A stretch of 64,000 nucleotides of DNA, taken from the NCBI GenBank assembly GCA_029834535.1, contig JAQMWT010000533.1, positions 124,001 through 188,000 of the forward strand, in the 5' to 3' direction. Positions 19,650-29,867 of the stretch are shown piece by piece. The DNA is from Chrysophaeum taylorii (taxonomy: Eukaryota; Sar; Pelagophyceae; Pelagomonadales; Pelagomonadaceae). The position numbers were made by a program, and so were the translations under genes. Below the pieces are notes generated by a model. The model saw nothing but the letters and a program-made list of their open reading frames with translations, did no database searches and was not told where the DNA came from. Position 1 is the stretch's first letter. The number at the start of each line of letters is the position of its first letter.

Positions 19650-20274
19650 CCTGCACCGACGGCCCCAAGAGTTGTGCGTCGCCAAAGCAGAGAAACAGGA
19701 ACAGCCTCGCGACGCGCATACCCAGTCGCTCCCTCGTGCCACGTGGTATTCCCCGTCGAATTATTGACAAAGTCTAAATGAATTTTTTAATAACTACGTC
19801 GCGGATACTGCGAGTACTTGAAGTGAAACATTTCACCACCAGACAGGGTAAGTAATGATTTTCAATTGCCCTTCAACGGATATTTCCAACGGTCATATAC
19901 ATGGTTGTTCCCGACTTGAAGTACACGACGGAATGTTTTGGAGGTAGACTAATGTGTGTCTTTTACAAAAAAGTTCATGCCGGAGACGATATCAATCCAT
20001 ATTTTTCCAAGATGTTGATGGGAGATTTGTATCCTATGACCGAGACCCTGAATTATAAAGACCCATTACGAAATTCAAGCCGCGTGAAACGTCTGACTCA
20101 TGTTTGATGATGCGGTGCCTTTTTTTTGTACTCTTTCTGAAGAAGAGGACTGCGTCAGCTTTGTATTCGCGACTCAGGCAGGAGGACCCTTTGGTGGTCC
20201 AAACTGTATAGGATTCCGATTCTCCGAGCACGCTCCTCTTGGCTTCTTCTCTCGACCGCGCGACAGCAGTCTCG
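19650..20274. other. divergent intergenic region, UXS to sugar-dehydrogenase-like gene
   Basis: AT-richer than its surroundings (for example 19765-19800 and 19840-19870), fitting a shared promoter region. A 68-codon frame at 19901-20107 has no family match and I leave it uncalled. Confidence 0.4.
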
Positions 20275-23200
20275 ATGATGGGTGGGACTCTCGTTTCAAG
20301 AGCGAGGACTCTCGTTTCGTGTCTCGTTGCCCTCGACGCCTTGGTCGTCGTCGGTGCTCAGGACTGCGCTACCATCGTCGACGGGAAGATCAATAGCGAC
20401 AAAGAGGGTGCGTGCGTGCTTCCCGTGATCGACGGCGTGCAGCTCACGGAAGACATTGACGAATATCTCGCGCCCGTCGAGGACGAAGCCGGAGGCGTCA
20501 TCTGCTGTAACGAGGCAGGCGACCAAGGTCAGGCGGAGTGTAAATTCCAGAGCGACGACGGCAAGAAGGATTTCTGCCTCTTGGTCGATTGGCAGACGGC
20601 GAGCGACCGCTGCGCGGAAATTGGCATGGATCTGTGCACGAGCGACCAGCTCAAAGATGGCGTCGAGAACGGTTGGATCAATTTGGATTGCTTGTATAAG
20701 TGGCAGTTCATCTGGACGAAGGACAAGGTGAGCTGCGACGGGAACGACGAGAGTCCGATGTCGCCGACGTTGTCCCCGGTCCCGCGGCCAACTCCATCCC
20801 CGGTCCCGCGGCCAACTTCATCCCCAGTCCAGAAACCGTCTACCGGGTGTGCGTGGATCGCCGACGGGAAGATTAGTAGCGACAAAGAGGGTGCGTGCGA
20901 GCTTCCGACGGTCAACGGCGTGCAGCTCACGGAAGACATTGACGAATATCTCGCGCCCGTCGAGGACGAAGCCGGAGGCGTCATCTGCTGTAACGACGCG
21001 GGCGACGAAGGCCAGGCGGAATGTAAATTCCAGAGCGAGGATGGCAAGAAAGACTTCTGCCTGTTGGTCGATTGGCAAACGGCGAGCGACCGCTGCGCGG
21101 AAATTGGCATGGGTCTGTGCACGCGGGAGCAGCTCAAAGACGGCGTCGAGAACTCGTGGATCACCCTAGACTGTCTTTACAAGTGGCAGTTCATCTGGAC
21201 AAAGGATACGCAGGACTGCGATGGAAACAGCTCGCCCACGCCGAGACCCGTTATGGCGTCGCCCACGCCGAGACCCGTTATGGCGCCGTCGAGCGGATGC
21301 ACGTATTCGGATCTCGACTTTGAAAGCTTCGATGGCGGCGCGGCGGACCCCGCACTCTACTTTGTAGACACGTCGTCCTGCCAAATCATCGCCGAAGTTC
21401 CCGAGGACGTCGAGCGTTTGTATCTCGAAGACGAGGGGCACGGGGACGCTGTCGACTCGTTGACGGTCGTCGCCTACGGCGGCAGCGGCAACAGCATCTC
21501 TGAGGTTGAGTTCACCCTGACGCAGCCGCTCTACAACATCGACAACTCGGACTGGGAGGAGGAGAAAAAAGCGGCCGTCCCGATTCCCGACTTTACCTTG
21601 ATCAACGAGCAAACGATGTACGAAGCGGATGGATTCGCGCTCTACGGCGTGAACTCCGACGGCTCTCTTGCTCCGGGTTTTCCAGTGGGCTTTCCGTACG
21701 GCTACTTCCAGCTCAAAGCTGTTTTTCCGGACTTGGACGCGACGCTCAAGCCAAAATTCCGAATCTACCCGAGCTCCGACGGCAACCCGCTTCCTGATGA
21801 AAACCGGCCACAAACGAACGACGATTACGTGCTGCACGTCGTCCCCTACGCCCAATTGCCATTTGGGGACACCGCCTGGGACCGCGGAGGGAGCAAATCA
21901 AACGAGTTCACTCGAATCAACGTCGTCGTTCCCCACGAAGAATACGTCTACATCTGCATGGAGCTCACGGCTGTCATCTACAAGGTCCAGGGCGATCTGA
22001 CGTTCGACGAAAAGACGGACCTTCTCGAGGAAAACACCTACTCTCCGTGGTTCGACGTCTACGAGGCCGTCCCCGAGGCGACGGCGATAGACGGCAACGG
22101 CCCGGAACGCCAAGTTGATACCATTAGCACGCAACATAGCGGTCTTCGGAGCATCGCTTTTCACAAGGACTACGCGAGCGGCGAGGGGTACATATACACG
22201 GCCCATCTCGAGCGGCGCCCAGACACGGTGGGCGACTCGAACACGAACCGCAATTGCACGCGCCCCGACGACTGGCATTTTACCGGTGATTTCCTGATTG
22301 GCAGGGAAGACGAGTACGAAGATGCGTGTGCGGATGCCGTGGTCGTCGAGTGGTATGTTACGGGCGACAGCGTGCAGGTGAGTTCGTACCGCCTGCTCGT
22401 ACGGCTCAGCTACGGCAAGACTGGCGTGAACTACGCCGAGTACGAACACCCCATCAAGCAGATGGGCTTCAAGCCCGACACGACCGAGCTCTACATCGAG
22501 AGCGGCGACGGCTCGGTTGACTCCAAAGTCGCGTTCGGCGGGCAAAGCTCCACCGGTCCCTACGGCGTCATGATCCGTATCGACGTCGGCGGCTACGAGG
22601 GCGGATCTCACTTTGAATACGGGATCCCGTCGGGCAACTACGCCGAGGCCACCGGGAATAGCGCGTACCTGGGCGAGGTGTGCGCGATCGGCTTTCGCAA
22701 TCCGCACTCGATGGGCTGGTTCACGACGGGCGAACACAAAGGAAAGCTTCTGATGTTTGATGGAGGTCGGGACAACGCCGAAGAGGTCAACCTCGTCGAG
22801 TGTGGCGAAAACTACGGCTGGTCGAACCGTGAAGGTATCTGGGTCCAGTTCGACGACATCAACGGCCTCTGGGACGGAATCTACGCGCTCCCCGACAACG
22901 ATGCGGACTTTGGCTACCAGTATCCCCGAGCCATGTTTGCGCACGACGGCGAGCCCGACGAGGGCTTCGGCGGTCAGTGCGGCGTTGGGTCCTTCCCGAT
23001 CGAAACCGACAGCGAGCTCAAGGATCACTATTGCTTTGGCGACTTCCCAAAGACGGGGTACATCTACTGCGCGACCACCGACGAACTCATGGCCGACAAA
23101 GAGAGGGGCGACACGACGTTGGCGTCGCTCAAGTGGATGAACATCAAGTACTACGAATCTACGGCCGACTGCCTCGACGGAACCGTCGCCGTCGAGTCGT

Positions 23201-23376
23201 ACTCCTTCCGCGAGCTTTCGAGGTACACGAACGACAAGCCGAGCCAAAGCCGAACCGATTTGCGCTTCTCGAAAGCCACCGACGGCTCCTTGCTCATCAT
23301 GTCCAAGCGTGACGGGCGAATCTATCAGGTCGTCAACTCCATCGACAAAGACAAAACCGACCAATGCACGGGTTAA
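20275..23376 (+). CDS. secreted protein: two Cys-rich modules plus a glucose/sorbosone-dehydrogenase-like domain
   Basis: 1033 residues from ATG 20275; the frame is open back to a TTG at 20239. A signal peptide (SCLVALDALVVVGAQ) is followed by two near-identical ~120-residue Cys-rich modules (about residues 31-155 and 194-316; each has CCN, CKFQS, CLLVDWQTASDRCAEIGM and LCT). They are separated by a Pro-rich linker (PSPVPRPTPSPVPRPT). The rest (about 350-1030) has the marks of the PQQ-type GSDH six-bladed propeller: GLRSIAFHKDY, GEVCAIGFRNPHSMGWF, VECGENYGWSNREG and YPRAMFAHDG. The role is inferred as extracellular sugar oxidation or binding; PQQ/Ca ligands were not verified. The modules match at DNA level almost base for base, implying a recent internal duplication. 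A 32-nt GT-AG stretch at 22378-22409 is not an intron, since removing it breaks the frame. Confidence 0.85.
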   Translation: MMGGTLVSRARTLVSCLVALDALVVVGAQDCATIVDGKINSDKEGACVLPVIDGVQLTEDIDEYLAPVEDEAGGVICCNEAGDQGQAECKFQSDDGKKDFCLLVDWQTASDRCAEIGMDLCTSDQLKDGVENGWINLDCLYKWQFIWTKDKVSCDGNDESPMSPTLSPVPRPTPSPVPRPTSSPVQKPSTGCAWIADGKISSDKEGACELPTVNGVQLTEDIDEYLAPVEDEAGGVICCNDAGDEGQAECKFQSEDGKKDFCLLVDWQTASDRCAEIGMGLCTREQLKDGVENSWITLDCLYKWQFIWTKDTQDCDGNSSPTPRPVMASPTPRPVMAPSSGCTYSDLDFESFDGGAADPALYFVDTSSCQIIAEVPEDVERLYLEDEGHGDAVDSLTVVAYGGSGNSISEVEFTLTQPLYNIDNSDWEEEKKAAVPIPDFTLINEQTMYEADGFALYGVNSDGSLAPGFPVGFPYGYFQLKAVFPDLDATLKPKFRIYPSSDGNPLPDENRPQTNDDYVLHVVPYAQLPFGDTAWDRGGSKSNEFTRINVVVPHEEYVYICMELTAVIYKVQGDLTFDEKTDLLEENTYSPWFDVYEAVPEATAIDGNGPERQVDTISTQHSGLRSIAFHKDYASGEGYIYTAHLERRPDTVGDSNTNRNCTRPDDWHFTGDFLIGREDEYEDACADAVVVEWYVTGDSVQVSSYRLLVRLSYGKTGVNYAEYEHPIKQMGFKPDTTELYIESGDGSVDSKVAFGGQSSTGPYGVMIRIDVGGYEGGSHFEYGIPSGNYAEATGNSAYLGEVCAIGFRNPHSMGWFTTGEHKGKLLMFDGGRDNAEEVNLVECGENYGWSNREGIWVQFDDINGLWDGIYALPDNDADFGYQYPRAMFAHDGEPDEGFGGQCGVGSFPIETDSELKDHYCFGDFPKTGYIYCATTDELMADKERGDTTLASLKWMNIKYYESTADCLDGTVAVESYSFRELSRYTNDKPSQSRTDLRFSKATDGSLLIMSKRDGRIYQVVNSIDKDKTDQCTG

Positions 23377-24088
23377 CCATATTAGACCCGGCACTTTGTT
23401 TCATTTCGCCTGCTGCATTCTGATGGATAATTCGTTTTCACTTTGCTCGAGAAGTATCGACGTCTTTCGTCCTATCCGACGACAAGCCGCACTCTCGTGT
23501 GAGAGAGAGACTACGTGCGGACCATGCATGATCCAAGAGCTTGCCAGGCTACACGGCTGCATGGCGCAGCTATGAGGTGGCTCTCCACTTTGACTTTTGG
23601 CTTTGGTCGTGCCGCGAACACCCATTTGGTTCGTGCTTGTAGTACGCACACCGGCTCATGGTTGTTGTGCCGAGCACGATCTTTCGTACGCCTACTAATT
23701 TTTCTTCTTATTATTATTCTTCTTATTCGCATTCTTTTGGGTACCTCGCGACCTCGTATTATACGAGGACAGACTGCTCGGGGTTGTGTCAGGCTGGTGG
23801 TAGTCTGTTCGGTCAGCGTACTGGTTAACGTGTTTAAAGTACATAATAAATCTATCTTCGCGGCGATCTGCTCGAAATTCACATCATCTCGCTCTGCTCT
23901 CGAAGTGCAGCCCCGCCGGGTCGCTTTTCCAGCACTGTGTCCTTCTCTTTTGAATGTAGTGGCGTGTCAAGACCGTCATTCATTCCCCAACCAACATACA
24001 TGCAAGAGCGCTCTCCGTGTGACACACGTGTCTGCGATGATTGATGTGTCAGGGATGGCACTTTCCTCGATGAGACAAGGTACGCATG
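23377..24088. other. intergenic, no gene recognised
   Basis: Tail-to-tail spacer of 712 bp. It includes a T/A-rich run (about 23697-23735) and a hairpin CTCGTAT-T-ATACGAG at 23752-23766. A 196-codon frame at 23515-24105 lacks codon bias and known motifs. Confidence 0.4.
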
Positions 24089-24610
24089 TCATGCTACGCC
24101 ACTAGTGACAAGACCGATATTCTCGTGTGCTGCGTGGCTTAGCCCGGTCTCCGGGTTGTCGTACTCAATGACGAGTCTGAACATGGTAGAAGCTCTCGCG
24201 AGATTGCCGTCTTGAAGGTAAATGGTTGCTGTAGCGAACGCCACCCTGGCGCGATCCGCGCCGCCTTCCTCCAAAGACAAGGCTTCGAGCCAAGCTCGCA
24301 CGGCGTTATTGCGGCGCTGCTTGCAGTTGTCTACTTTAGAGAGTGCCAGATAGACGTCCCCTGCGACCGCCGTTACCCAGCACAAAAACTTTGTGCATAC
24401 CAAGGTTGAGAAGAGCGACGAAACGCGACCTTGCATCGACCGGAAAGCCGAGGGCCTCGTGGTACAGGGGTACGCACTCCTCGAGGCGTCCCATGTTGTT
24501 CATCCCTATGATAAAATTCCCAAAGCTCGAAAAAAAGGACCTCAAGGACGCTGCGGTGTACTGTTGGCTTCGAGGATTAGCGCCCCAGCGCGGCGGTCCT
24601 CCTGATTCAT
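24089..24610 (-). CDS. small TPR-like protein, three exons
   Basis: Reconstructed from splice signals. Exon 1 is 24610-24562 (ATG AAT CAG...), intron 24506-24561 (56 nt, GTACAC...ATCATAG), exon 2 is 24505-24401, intron 24361-24400 (40 nt, GTATGC...GGTCGCAG), exon 3 is 24360-24089. The join gives 141 residues with two to three helical repeats of TPR type: ANRMNNMGRLEECVPLYHEAL, then ALLNLGDVYLALSKVDNC, then ATIYLQDGNLARASTMF. Without splicing the frames are interrupted. TPR proteins are scaffolds; partners cannot be told. The protein is short, so more exons upstream are possible. Confidence 0.7.
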
Positions 24611-24639
24611 CTCCTAATGGTCGGCGAAGAAGAAGAAGA

Positions 24640-24900
24640 AACAAAAGTGTGAATCTGTAATAACAACCTTGCGTAATAATAAGTAACCGTTAGATACTTG
24701 CGAACGATGATCAGGGCGATACTTTTTTTGCCCTTCTGGCCCTTCCGACGAGAAGGTGGTGGTGGTGGTGGTGACTTCCCGCGCGGCGGCCTCTCTTACA
24801 TAAAGCAGCAGCAGCAGCAGCAGCAGCTTTTGTCGCTCGCTCGGTCGCTCGCTCGGTCGGTCGGTCGGTAGGGAAGAAGAAGAAGACAGCATGGTGCATA
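24640..24900. repeat. microsatellite cluster
   Basis: (GAA)n at about 24627-24640, (GGT)n at about 24756-24772, (CAG)n at about 24806-24828 and (CGCT/CGGT)n at about 24835-24870, upstream of the TPR gene. No coding potential was seen. Confidence 0.85.
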
Positions 24901-25030
24901 CCCCCTCCCCCCTTCAGCAGGTGCTGAAACCGATTACTAGGGGGCCAGAGATGGTGTCTCAGGCAGCTGAAGAAGAAGCAGAAGCAGGTTCGTCGGAAAT
25001 CGTGGTCGCCGTCGAGGGAGGGAGGTAAGA

Positions 25031-26182
25031 CTAGAGGGCGAGGGGGTGGCGTCTCGGATAGGCGGAGGGAGGTGATCGCGGGCGCGAGCGATCGCGCCTG
25101 GGGTAGTAACGTCGGGGAGCGTCGTCGTCGTAGCGTCGCGGCGAGCGATGGTGGTCGTAGCGGCGCGGGGCGTAGCGGTAAGGTTCGCGATGCGAGGGTC
25201 GGTCGTCGAGACGGCGGTAGTGGCGAGGGGGTCGCCTGTCGTCGTCGTCGCCGTCGTGGTAAGCCCCTTCCCTAGGTGGTGGTCCTCCTGGTCGTACGGC
25301 GCGAACTGGCCGGCGCCTCCTCGGGGACGAGGCGAGGGCGCGGTGGCGCACGTTGGTCTTGTCGCCATAGGGCGAGCGCGACCTCCGGTCGTCCGAATCA
25401 TCGTCGGAATCTGAATCGGAGGATTGCCTCTTGGACATGCCCCAGGCCTGACGCGTGATAACCGAACGATGACGCTGCTCGATGAGGGCGCGGCGCTGCG
25501 CGGGGTTGAGCCTAGAGACGTCATCCGCAACATCATCCTGAGGTGTCCGTTTGGTGAGGGCCGCGATGGCCGCCGGGGAGGTGAGGGCCAAGGGGACCGG
25601 GATTTCTTGGACCGTTGCCGGCTTTGGGTTTGCTCTCTTGACTTTGATGGCGCAAGAGCCGACGTCGGTGCCGTCGAGGCCGAGAGCCGCGTCTGCAAAG
25701 CTCGGGTCCGAAAATTCGACAAAAGCGTAGGAGGGGTCGCTGCCCATCCGAATCTCGACCACAGGCCCGATGCACTCAAATATTTGGCGCAAAACGTCGC
25801 GCGTCGCGACCGTCGCGTTGAGGTTCGAGACGTGGACGGTCCGCGACGTCGTCGTACCCAACTTGGACGACGACGCCCGCGCAGCCGTCGGGTCGTCGGC
25901 TTTGAATTTGTTGATGATTCCTACCAGAAAGCCCGACTTGTTCCGGATCCCGGCGAGGTTTGACGAGAGAAAGCGTTCGATGCAGACGATACCCCCATCC
26001 TCGGAGAGCGCTCGGAGCTCGAGGACGATGCGCGGGTCGAGGTCCGTTGGACCCAAGGTTCCGGCCTGCACCGCCACCTGGAGCCTTTCTTGGAGCGAGA
26101 GCGGGAGGTGTCCGAGCATGCCGGGGAGCAAAGTCTCGGCTGGCGGCGGCTGCAAGAGCGCCATCGGGTAAGCGTTCATCAT
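25031..26182 (-). CDS. RRM and RS-domain RNA-binding protein (hnRNP Q/SR-like)
   Basis: 383 residues from ATG 26180-26182. Residues about 30-95 (LELRALSEDGGIVCIERF...AGIRNKSGFLVGIINKFK) resemble the acidic N-terminal domain of hnRNP Q/R. Residues about 110-190 form one RRM with RNP2 TVHVSNLN and RNP1-like DPSYAFVEFSD. The C-terminal ~130 residues are Arg/Ser/Tyr/Asp-rich (KRQSSDSDSDDDSDDRRSRSPYGD, many RRYD repeats), an RS-like tail. It is probably a nuclear splicing or mRNP factor. Its start lies 82 bp from that of the divergent TPR-Aha1 gene. Confidence 0.85.
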   Translation of the reverse strand: MMNAYPMALLQPPPAETLLPGMLGHLPLSLQERLQVAVQAGTLGPTDLDPRIVLELRALSEDGGIVCIERFLSSNLAGIRNKSGFLVGIINKFKADDPTAARASSSKLGTTTSRTVHVSNLNATVATRDVLRQIFECIGPVVEIRMGSDPSYAFVEFSDPSFADAALGLDGTDVGSCAIKVKRANPKPATVQEIPVPLALTSPAAIAALTKRTPQDDVADDVSRLNPAQRRALIEQRHRSVITRQAWGMSKRQSSDSDSDDDSDDRRSRSPYGDKTNVRHRALASSPRRRRPVRAVRPGGPPPREGAYHDGDDDDRRPPRHYRRLDDRPSHREPYRYAPRRYDHHRSPRRYDDDAPRRYYPRRDRSRPRSPPSAYPRRHPLAL

Positions 26183-26264
26183 TACCCTGCTGCTGGTGCT
26201 GCGGTTTCGGGTTCACAGTAAGTAAGTAGTCGTCGTCATCGAAGGTTGTCGAAAAATAAATAAT

Positions 26265-27701
26265 ATGGCTGCGAGGTCGCCCGCCCCCGCAGCCGCGGAG
26301 GAGGAGGGGGAAGAGTGCGTGATGGAGTACGTCGCGCGGGCCGTCGAACACAAGATGCGGGGGAACGAGCGGTTCAAGGAGGGCCAGCACGAAGCCGCAA
26401 ACGAGAACTACGCCGTGGGCATCGACATCATCGCCGAGTTGGACAAGGTCATCAGCAAGAAAAATAACAAGGTGGAGACCGAGGTCGAGGTGAACGAGGT
26501 GAGGGTTTCGCTATTGCTGAACCGGTCGATGGCCTTGTTGCGTCTCGAGCGGACGTCGGAGGCGCTCGAGTGCGCTTCCAAGGCGGTCGAGATCCAGCCG
26601 GAGAACGTCAAGGCGGTGTATCGGTGCGGCGTGGCGCGCGCGCGGCTCAACCAGCACGAGGCGGCGTTGAAGGACTTCGCGCGGGCCGTCGAGCTCGAGC
26701 CGACGAACCGCGACGCGAAGCGCGAGCTGGCGATCGTCCGCGAGAAGGTCGCCGCGAAAAGATCTGCCGACAAGAAGCGCATGTCGGGGGCTTTGCTCAA
26801 GAAGAAGGGGCTCTACGGGGACGTCGAGGCGGAGCGCGAACGACGTAAGCTCGAAGAGGAGGCAGCCCTCGCCGTCAAACGCCGCAAGCACGCCGAAGAC
26901 AACGAGCGCAGGGAGCGACGCGGCGAAGCCAAGCTTAGCTTCGACGACTGGGTCAAGGCCGAAGACGAGGCGCAGAAGAAACGCGACGAGGAAGACAAAA
27001 AACGCCGCGAACGGCTCGAGCGCGACCGCGAAGAGAAACGCCGCCGCGAAAGGTTGGAGCGCGGAGAAGAGGTGGTAGTGTTGGACGGCGACGACGACCT
27101 CGGCGACGAGTGCCGCGGATACAAAGTCCTCGCCGACGGGCGCAAAACGTCTTATTTCACGCAAGTCCCCGACGACCACACGCGCGACCTCCTCGAGCAG
27201 TCGGGTGGCCCGAAGAAGCTAGACCGAGCAGAGAATCACGCACTTGCTCCCAAGAGCAGCGATTCCGGCTCGGCCTGGAACGCCGCGGGTACCACCTTCG
27301 AGGAGCGCTCTCAGACCAAGTGGGTCGACGACAACCTCAAGAAGCACCTCGCTAACGCCCACACCGACGACATCCGTGTCACCAACGTTAAAAAACTTTC
27401 CGGCGAGGCCTCGATCGTCGTCTCGCGCAAGATACCCCGCTACATCTTCGACTATTCGGCCACCCTCGAGTGGGAGAGCGCCGACGCCACCTACAAGGGC
27501 ACGCTCGCGATCCCCGAACTTAGCTCGACCGTCGTCGACGGCAACTACGACCAGCACATCCATTTTAAAAAGAAGAAGAAATCTTCCTCCTTGCGCGACG
27601 ACGCCGACGCCGACGACCCGACCTTGGTGCGGTTCAAGCAGGCCGTCAACGACGCCATCGCCGACTTTGTCGCCGAATATCGCACCCGCGTTCTCCGCTG
27701 A
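26265..27701 (+). CDS. TPR protein fused to an Aha1 N-terminal domain (Hsp90 co-chaperone-like)
   Basis: 478 residues. Residues about 18-165 carry three TPRs of the Hsp90/Hsp70 clamp type (AVEHKMRGNERFKEGQHEAANENYAVGI, LLLNRSMALLRLERTSEALE, VYRCGVARARLNQHEAALKDF). Residues 170-275 are a charged coiled coil. Residues about 340-440 match the Aha1 N-domain (GSAWNAAGTTFEERSQTKWV, LSGEASIVVSRKIPRYIFDY, LEWESADATYKGTLAIPEL), which binds the Hsp90 middle domain and stimulates its ATPase. A protein holding both parts could grip the Hsp90 C-terminal tail and middle domain together; that is inference. The Aha1 C-terminal (SRPBCC) domain is absent. Confidence 0.85.
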   Translation: MAARSPAPAAAEEEGEECVMEYVARAVEHKMRGNERFKEGQHEAANENYAVGIDIIAELDKVISKKNNKVETEVEVNEVRVSLLLNRSMALLRLERTSEALECASKAVEIQPENVKAVYRCGVARARLNQHEAALKDFARAVELEPTNRDAKRELAIVREKVAAKRSADKKRMSGALLKKKGLYGDVEAERERRKLEEEAALAVKRRKHAEDNERRERRGEAKLSFDDWVKAEDEAQKKRDEEDKKRRERLERDREEKRRRERLERGEEVVVLDGDDDLGDECRGYKVLADGRKTSYFTQVPDDHTRDLLEQSGGPKKLDRAENHALAPKSSDSGSAWNAAGTTFEERSQTKWVDDNLKKHLANAHTDDIRVTNVKKLSGEASIVVSRKIPRYIFDYSATLEWESADATYKGTLAIPELSSTVVDGNYDQHIHFKKKKKSSSLRDDADADDPTLVRFKQAVNDAIADFVAEYRTRVLR

Positions 27702-28426
27702 CACACGGATGATCATCATCATCATCATCATCATCATCGAAAATTAATCTGGTTGATTTTATTGCCGCCGTGTGTGTGTGCTGGAGGTGGAACAGGATTT
27801 TTGGCGTTTCCACAAGCCGGGTACAGCCGGCCGCATGGGCTGCCGAGTACCTTCTTCGAACGACGAACGAACCTTGGGGGGTCTGTGGGGAAGGTATGTC
27901 GTGAAGTGGTGTCGTATGTTCGGGAGTAGCGTAATCTTACCAGTCCGTCCGAGTCGTGGTGTAAGCTACTCCCTCCGTGCTATAGCCCACTTCACCAGCC
28001 CGCGCCAGCAGCTTCCGTCCTTCCAGCCAAGTGATGTGGAGCCACCCTTCCTGCGGCGGCGCCCGCCCCGCACATTATGTTATCGCGGACCTCCCTCCCT
28101 CTCTCTCCCTCCCTACCTCCCTCCCTCCATGCAAAGGGTGTGCTGCGCTAGTGGACGCGGTTCCATTATTCCAAGAAGGGCAGGCAAGTTCGAGCGTTGG
28201 CGGGGATATTATCGAATTGGCCTCGACTGCGCGGAGCAGCCTCCCGCCATGTAGCAGCGCGCATCGACTCGCCTCGCCCAGAGCTCTTCATGATGTCTTC
28301 AGTACCGTTCCCATTATTGCCGGCATCGTCGATCGAGGCTCACTTTTTTGAGTTTGCAATACATTGTGTTTTATTTTCATTCCACACCCACTTATTATTA
28401 TTATTACCCGACCCGAAAAATCGCCA
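27702..28426. other. convergent intergenic region
   Basis: Contains (ATC)n at about 27714-27738 and (CCCT)n at about 28086-28130. No gene was recognised. Confidence 0.5.
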
Positions 28427-29434
28427 TTACTGGCTGTAGCGTGGCTCGACAAGCTGTGTGATCTCCGCAACAAAAGCTGCTGCGTCGGCGTACCATGAAG
28501 AGGACCGCGCGTCGTTCCACCGGGCCCGATCAATCTGCATCAGGAAATCCAGGAGAACGAGGAGCTCGAGTTGGCGATAATGTCGCCCGTCGCCGCTCGA
28601 CGTGTAATTGCAACGATTATTGGTGAAGGCGAAGGCATCAAGAAGCATCACACGAGGAAACTCTATCCTCCGGACTGTCGCGGCAATTTCGGCTTGAATC
28701 GCGGTCGAGCGTCGGTCAAAGAGGCGGTCCGCGCAGCGCGCGGTTGTCGCGTTGAGGAAGCACGTATCTTCGTTCCGACAGCGCGCTTCGAGAGCCGTGG
28801 TGTTGGTGTGCCACTGTTGAACCGTATTCGCGTAGGCACCCACGAATCGCGACTCGCAAATAGCGTTGGTAGTTCGCCAAAACAAGTGGTCTTTCGTTGC
28901 CTCGGACGCTTCGGCGAGCGCTCGTCGGACGACGTCGGCGTAGTCTATTCGGCACGACAACGCGACGCCCAATTTAGGGTGGTTGCAAAGCCTCGCTGGA
29001 AACAGGTGCAGCGCATGGAGCCCAAAGCCCACGGCGACGGCCCGGGCTTGACGCATCGCGGGAATCGCCAGTTTCGGGATCGCGCATCCCCACGTGGTAA
29101 ACAAAAGGACCGAGACAGACCCGTTGAGCACCCGCGCATGTCGCCCGATTTGTCGCGACTGTGCGCCGAGGATCGGCGTCCACGAGCACGAAGCCGCTGA
29201 TGCCGCGAGGGCGTCGAACATGGTCTCCATTGTGCTGTCACCCACCAGAACCAGCTTGTCGAGGGATGCGAGGCCGCTTGCAATCAGCGCCGCGGCTCTG
29301 TCGATCCACTGGGGCCACTTGAAGCTCTCGCACTTCATGCTGCTGGCATCCTTTGGTTTAGAGTTAGCATTCATCGGTTTGCACTGCACCACTACTAAGG
29401 CCACCACGAGACTCCCCACCAAACGCATCATCAT
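28427..29434 (-). CDS. SGNH/PC-esterase-like secreted or membrane-anchored protein
   Basis: 335 residues from the first of three tandem ATGs (29434); upstream frame only from TTG. MMMRLVGSLVVALVVVQC is a signal peptide or anchor. LDKLVLVGDSTMETMF gives the GDS block, and SSGDGRHYRQLELLVLLDFL near the C-terminus gives the D-x-x-H block. This pair marks PC-esterases (trichome-birefringence-like and Cas1p families), which O-acetylate or de-acetylate glycans in the secretory pathway. Cysteines (RLCNHPK, ARCRNEDTC, TARCAD) suggest disulfides. The substrate is unknown. A link with UXS and the GT-like gene as wall-glycan functions is plausible but unproven. Confidence 0.7.
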   Translation of the reverse strand: MMMRLVGSLVVALVVVQCKPMNANSKPKDASSMKCESFKWPQWIDRAAALIASGLASLDKLVLVGDSTMETMFDALAASAASCSWTPILGAQSRQIGRHARVLNGSVSVLLFTTWGCAIPKLAIPAMRQARAVAVGFGLHALHLFPARLCNHPKLGVALSCRIDYADVVRRALAEASEATKDHLFWRTTNAICESRFVGAYANTVQQWHTNTTALEARCRNEDTCFLNATTARCADRLFDRRSTAIQAEIAATVRRIEFPRVMLLDAFAFTNNRCNYTSSGDGRHYRQLELLVLLDFLMQIDRARWNDARSSSWYADAAAFVAEITQLVEPRYSQ

Positions 29435-29867
29435 CGTGCTCGATGATGACACGCGAGGGGGGTAAGTAATGACAACCTTTCCAACAACAGATCGTCCAGC
29501 CAAAGGGTGCGCCGTGTGTTGTCAGTCAGCCAGCTTCAGCAAGGATGGCGGGACGTGCTCCGATGACGGTACGTGCTCCCACCCCTTGAAACGCGAAATG
29601 CGGCACTCACCCCCCCCACCCCTAGGAAGAGCACAAGATGATGTGAGCCTTCGTTCGGTAGCGCTCTACTCTCGGAGAAGCAGCTAGCTCATTAATTGAG
29701 TATCATAACGACGACCCCTCACCGAGGCGGCGGCGGCGGCGTGGCGGCGGGTCTAGTCATATAGCGTTGGGGATTTTGGAATCATACATGCGTCTTCATG
29801 ATGCGATTGGCGGTGGCACGGCAAAATAAAATCTATCTCCTGTCACAACACCAAAAGGTGAGCAGGG
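29435..29867. other. intergenic, no gene recognised
   Basis: Between two - strand genes. It holds a short GGC run near 29724-29745 and nothing else I can name. Confidence 0.4.

Noticed and set aside
19901-20107. 68-codon + frame
   Set aside because: No homology, poor codon bias, and it lies in the AT-rich divergent promoter region.
22378-22409. GTGAGT...CAG stretch in the sugar-dehydrogenase-like gene (32 nt)
   Set aside because: Too short, and removal shifts the frame away from clear downstream motifs.
23515-24105. 196-codon + frame
   Set aside because: Low-complexity Leu/Ile run and unbiased codons; overlaps the 3' end of the spliced TPR gene on the other strand.
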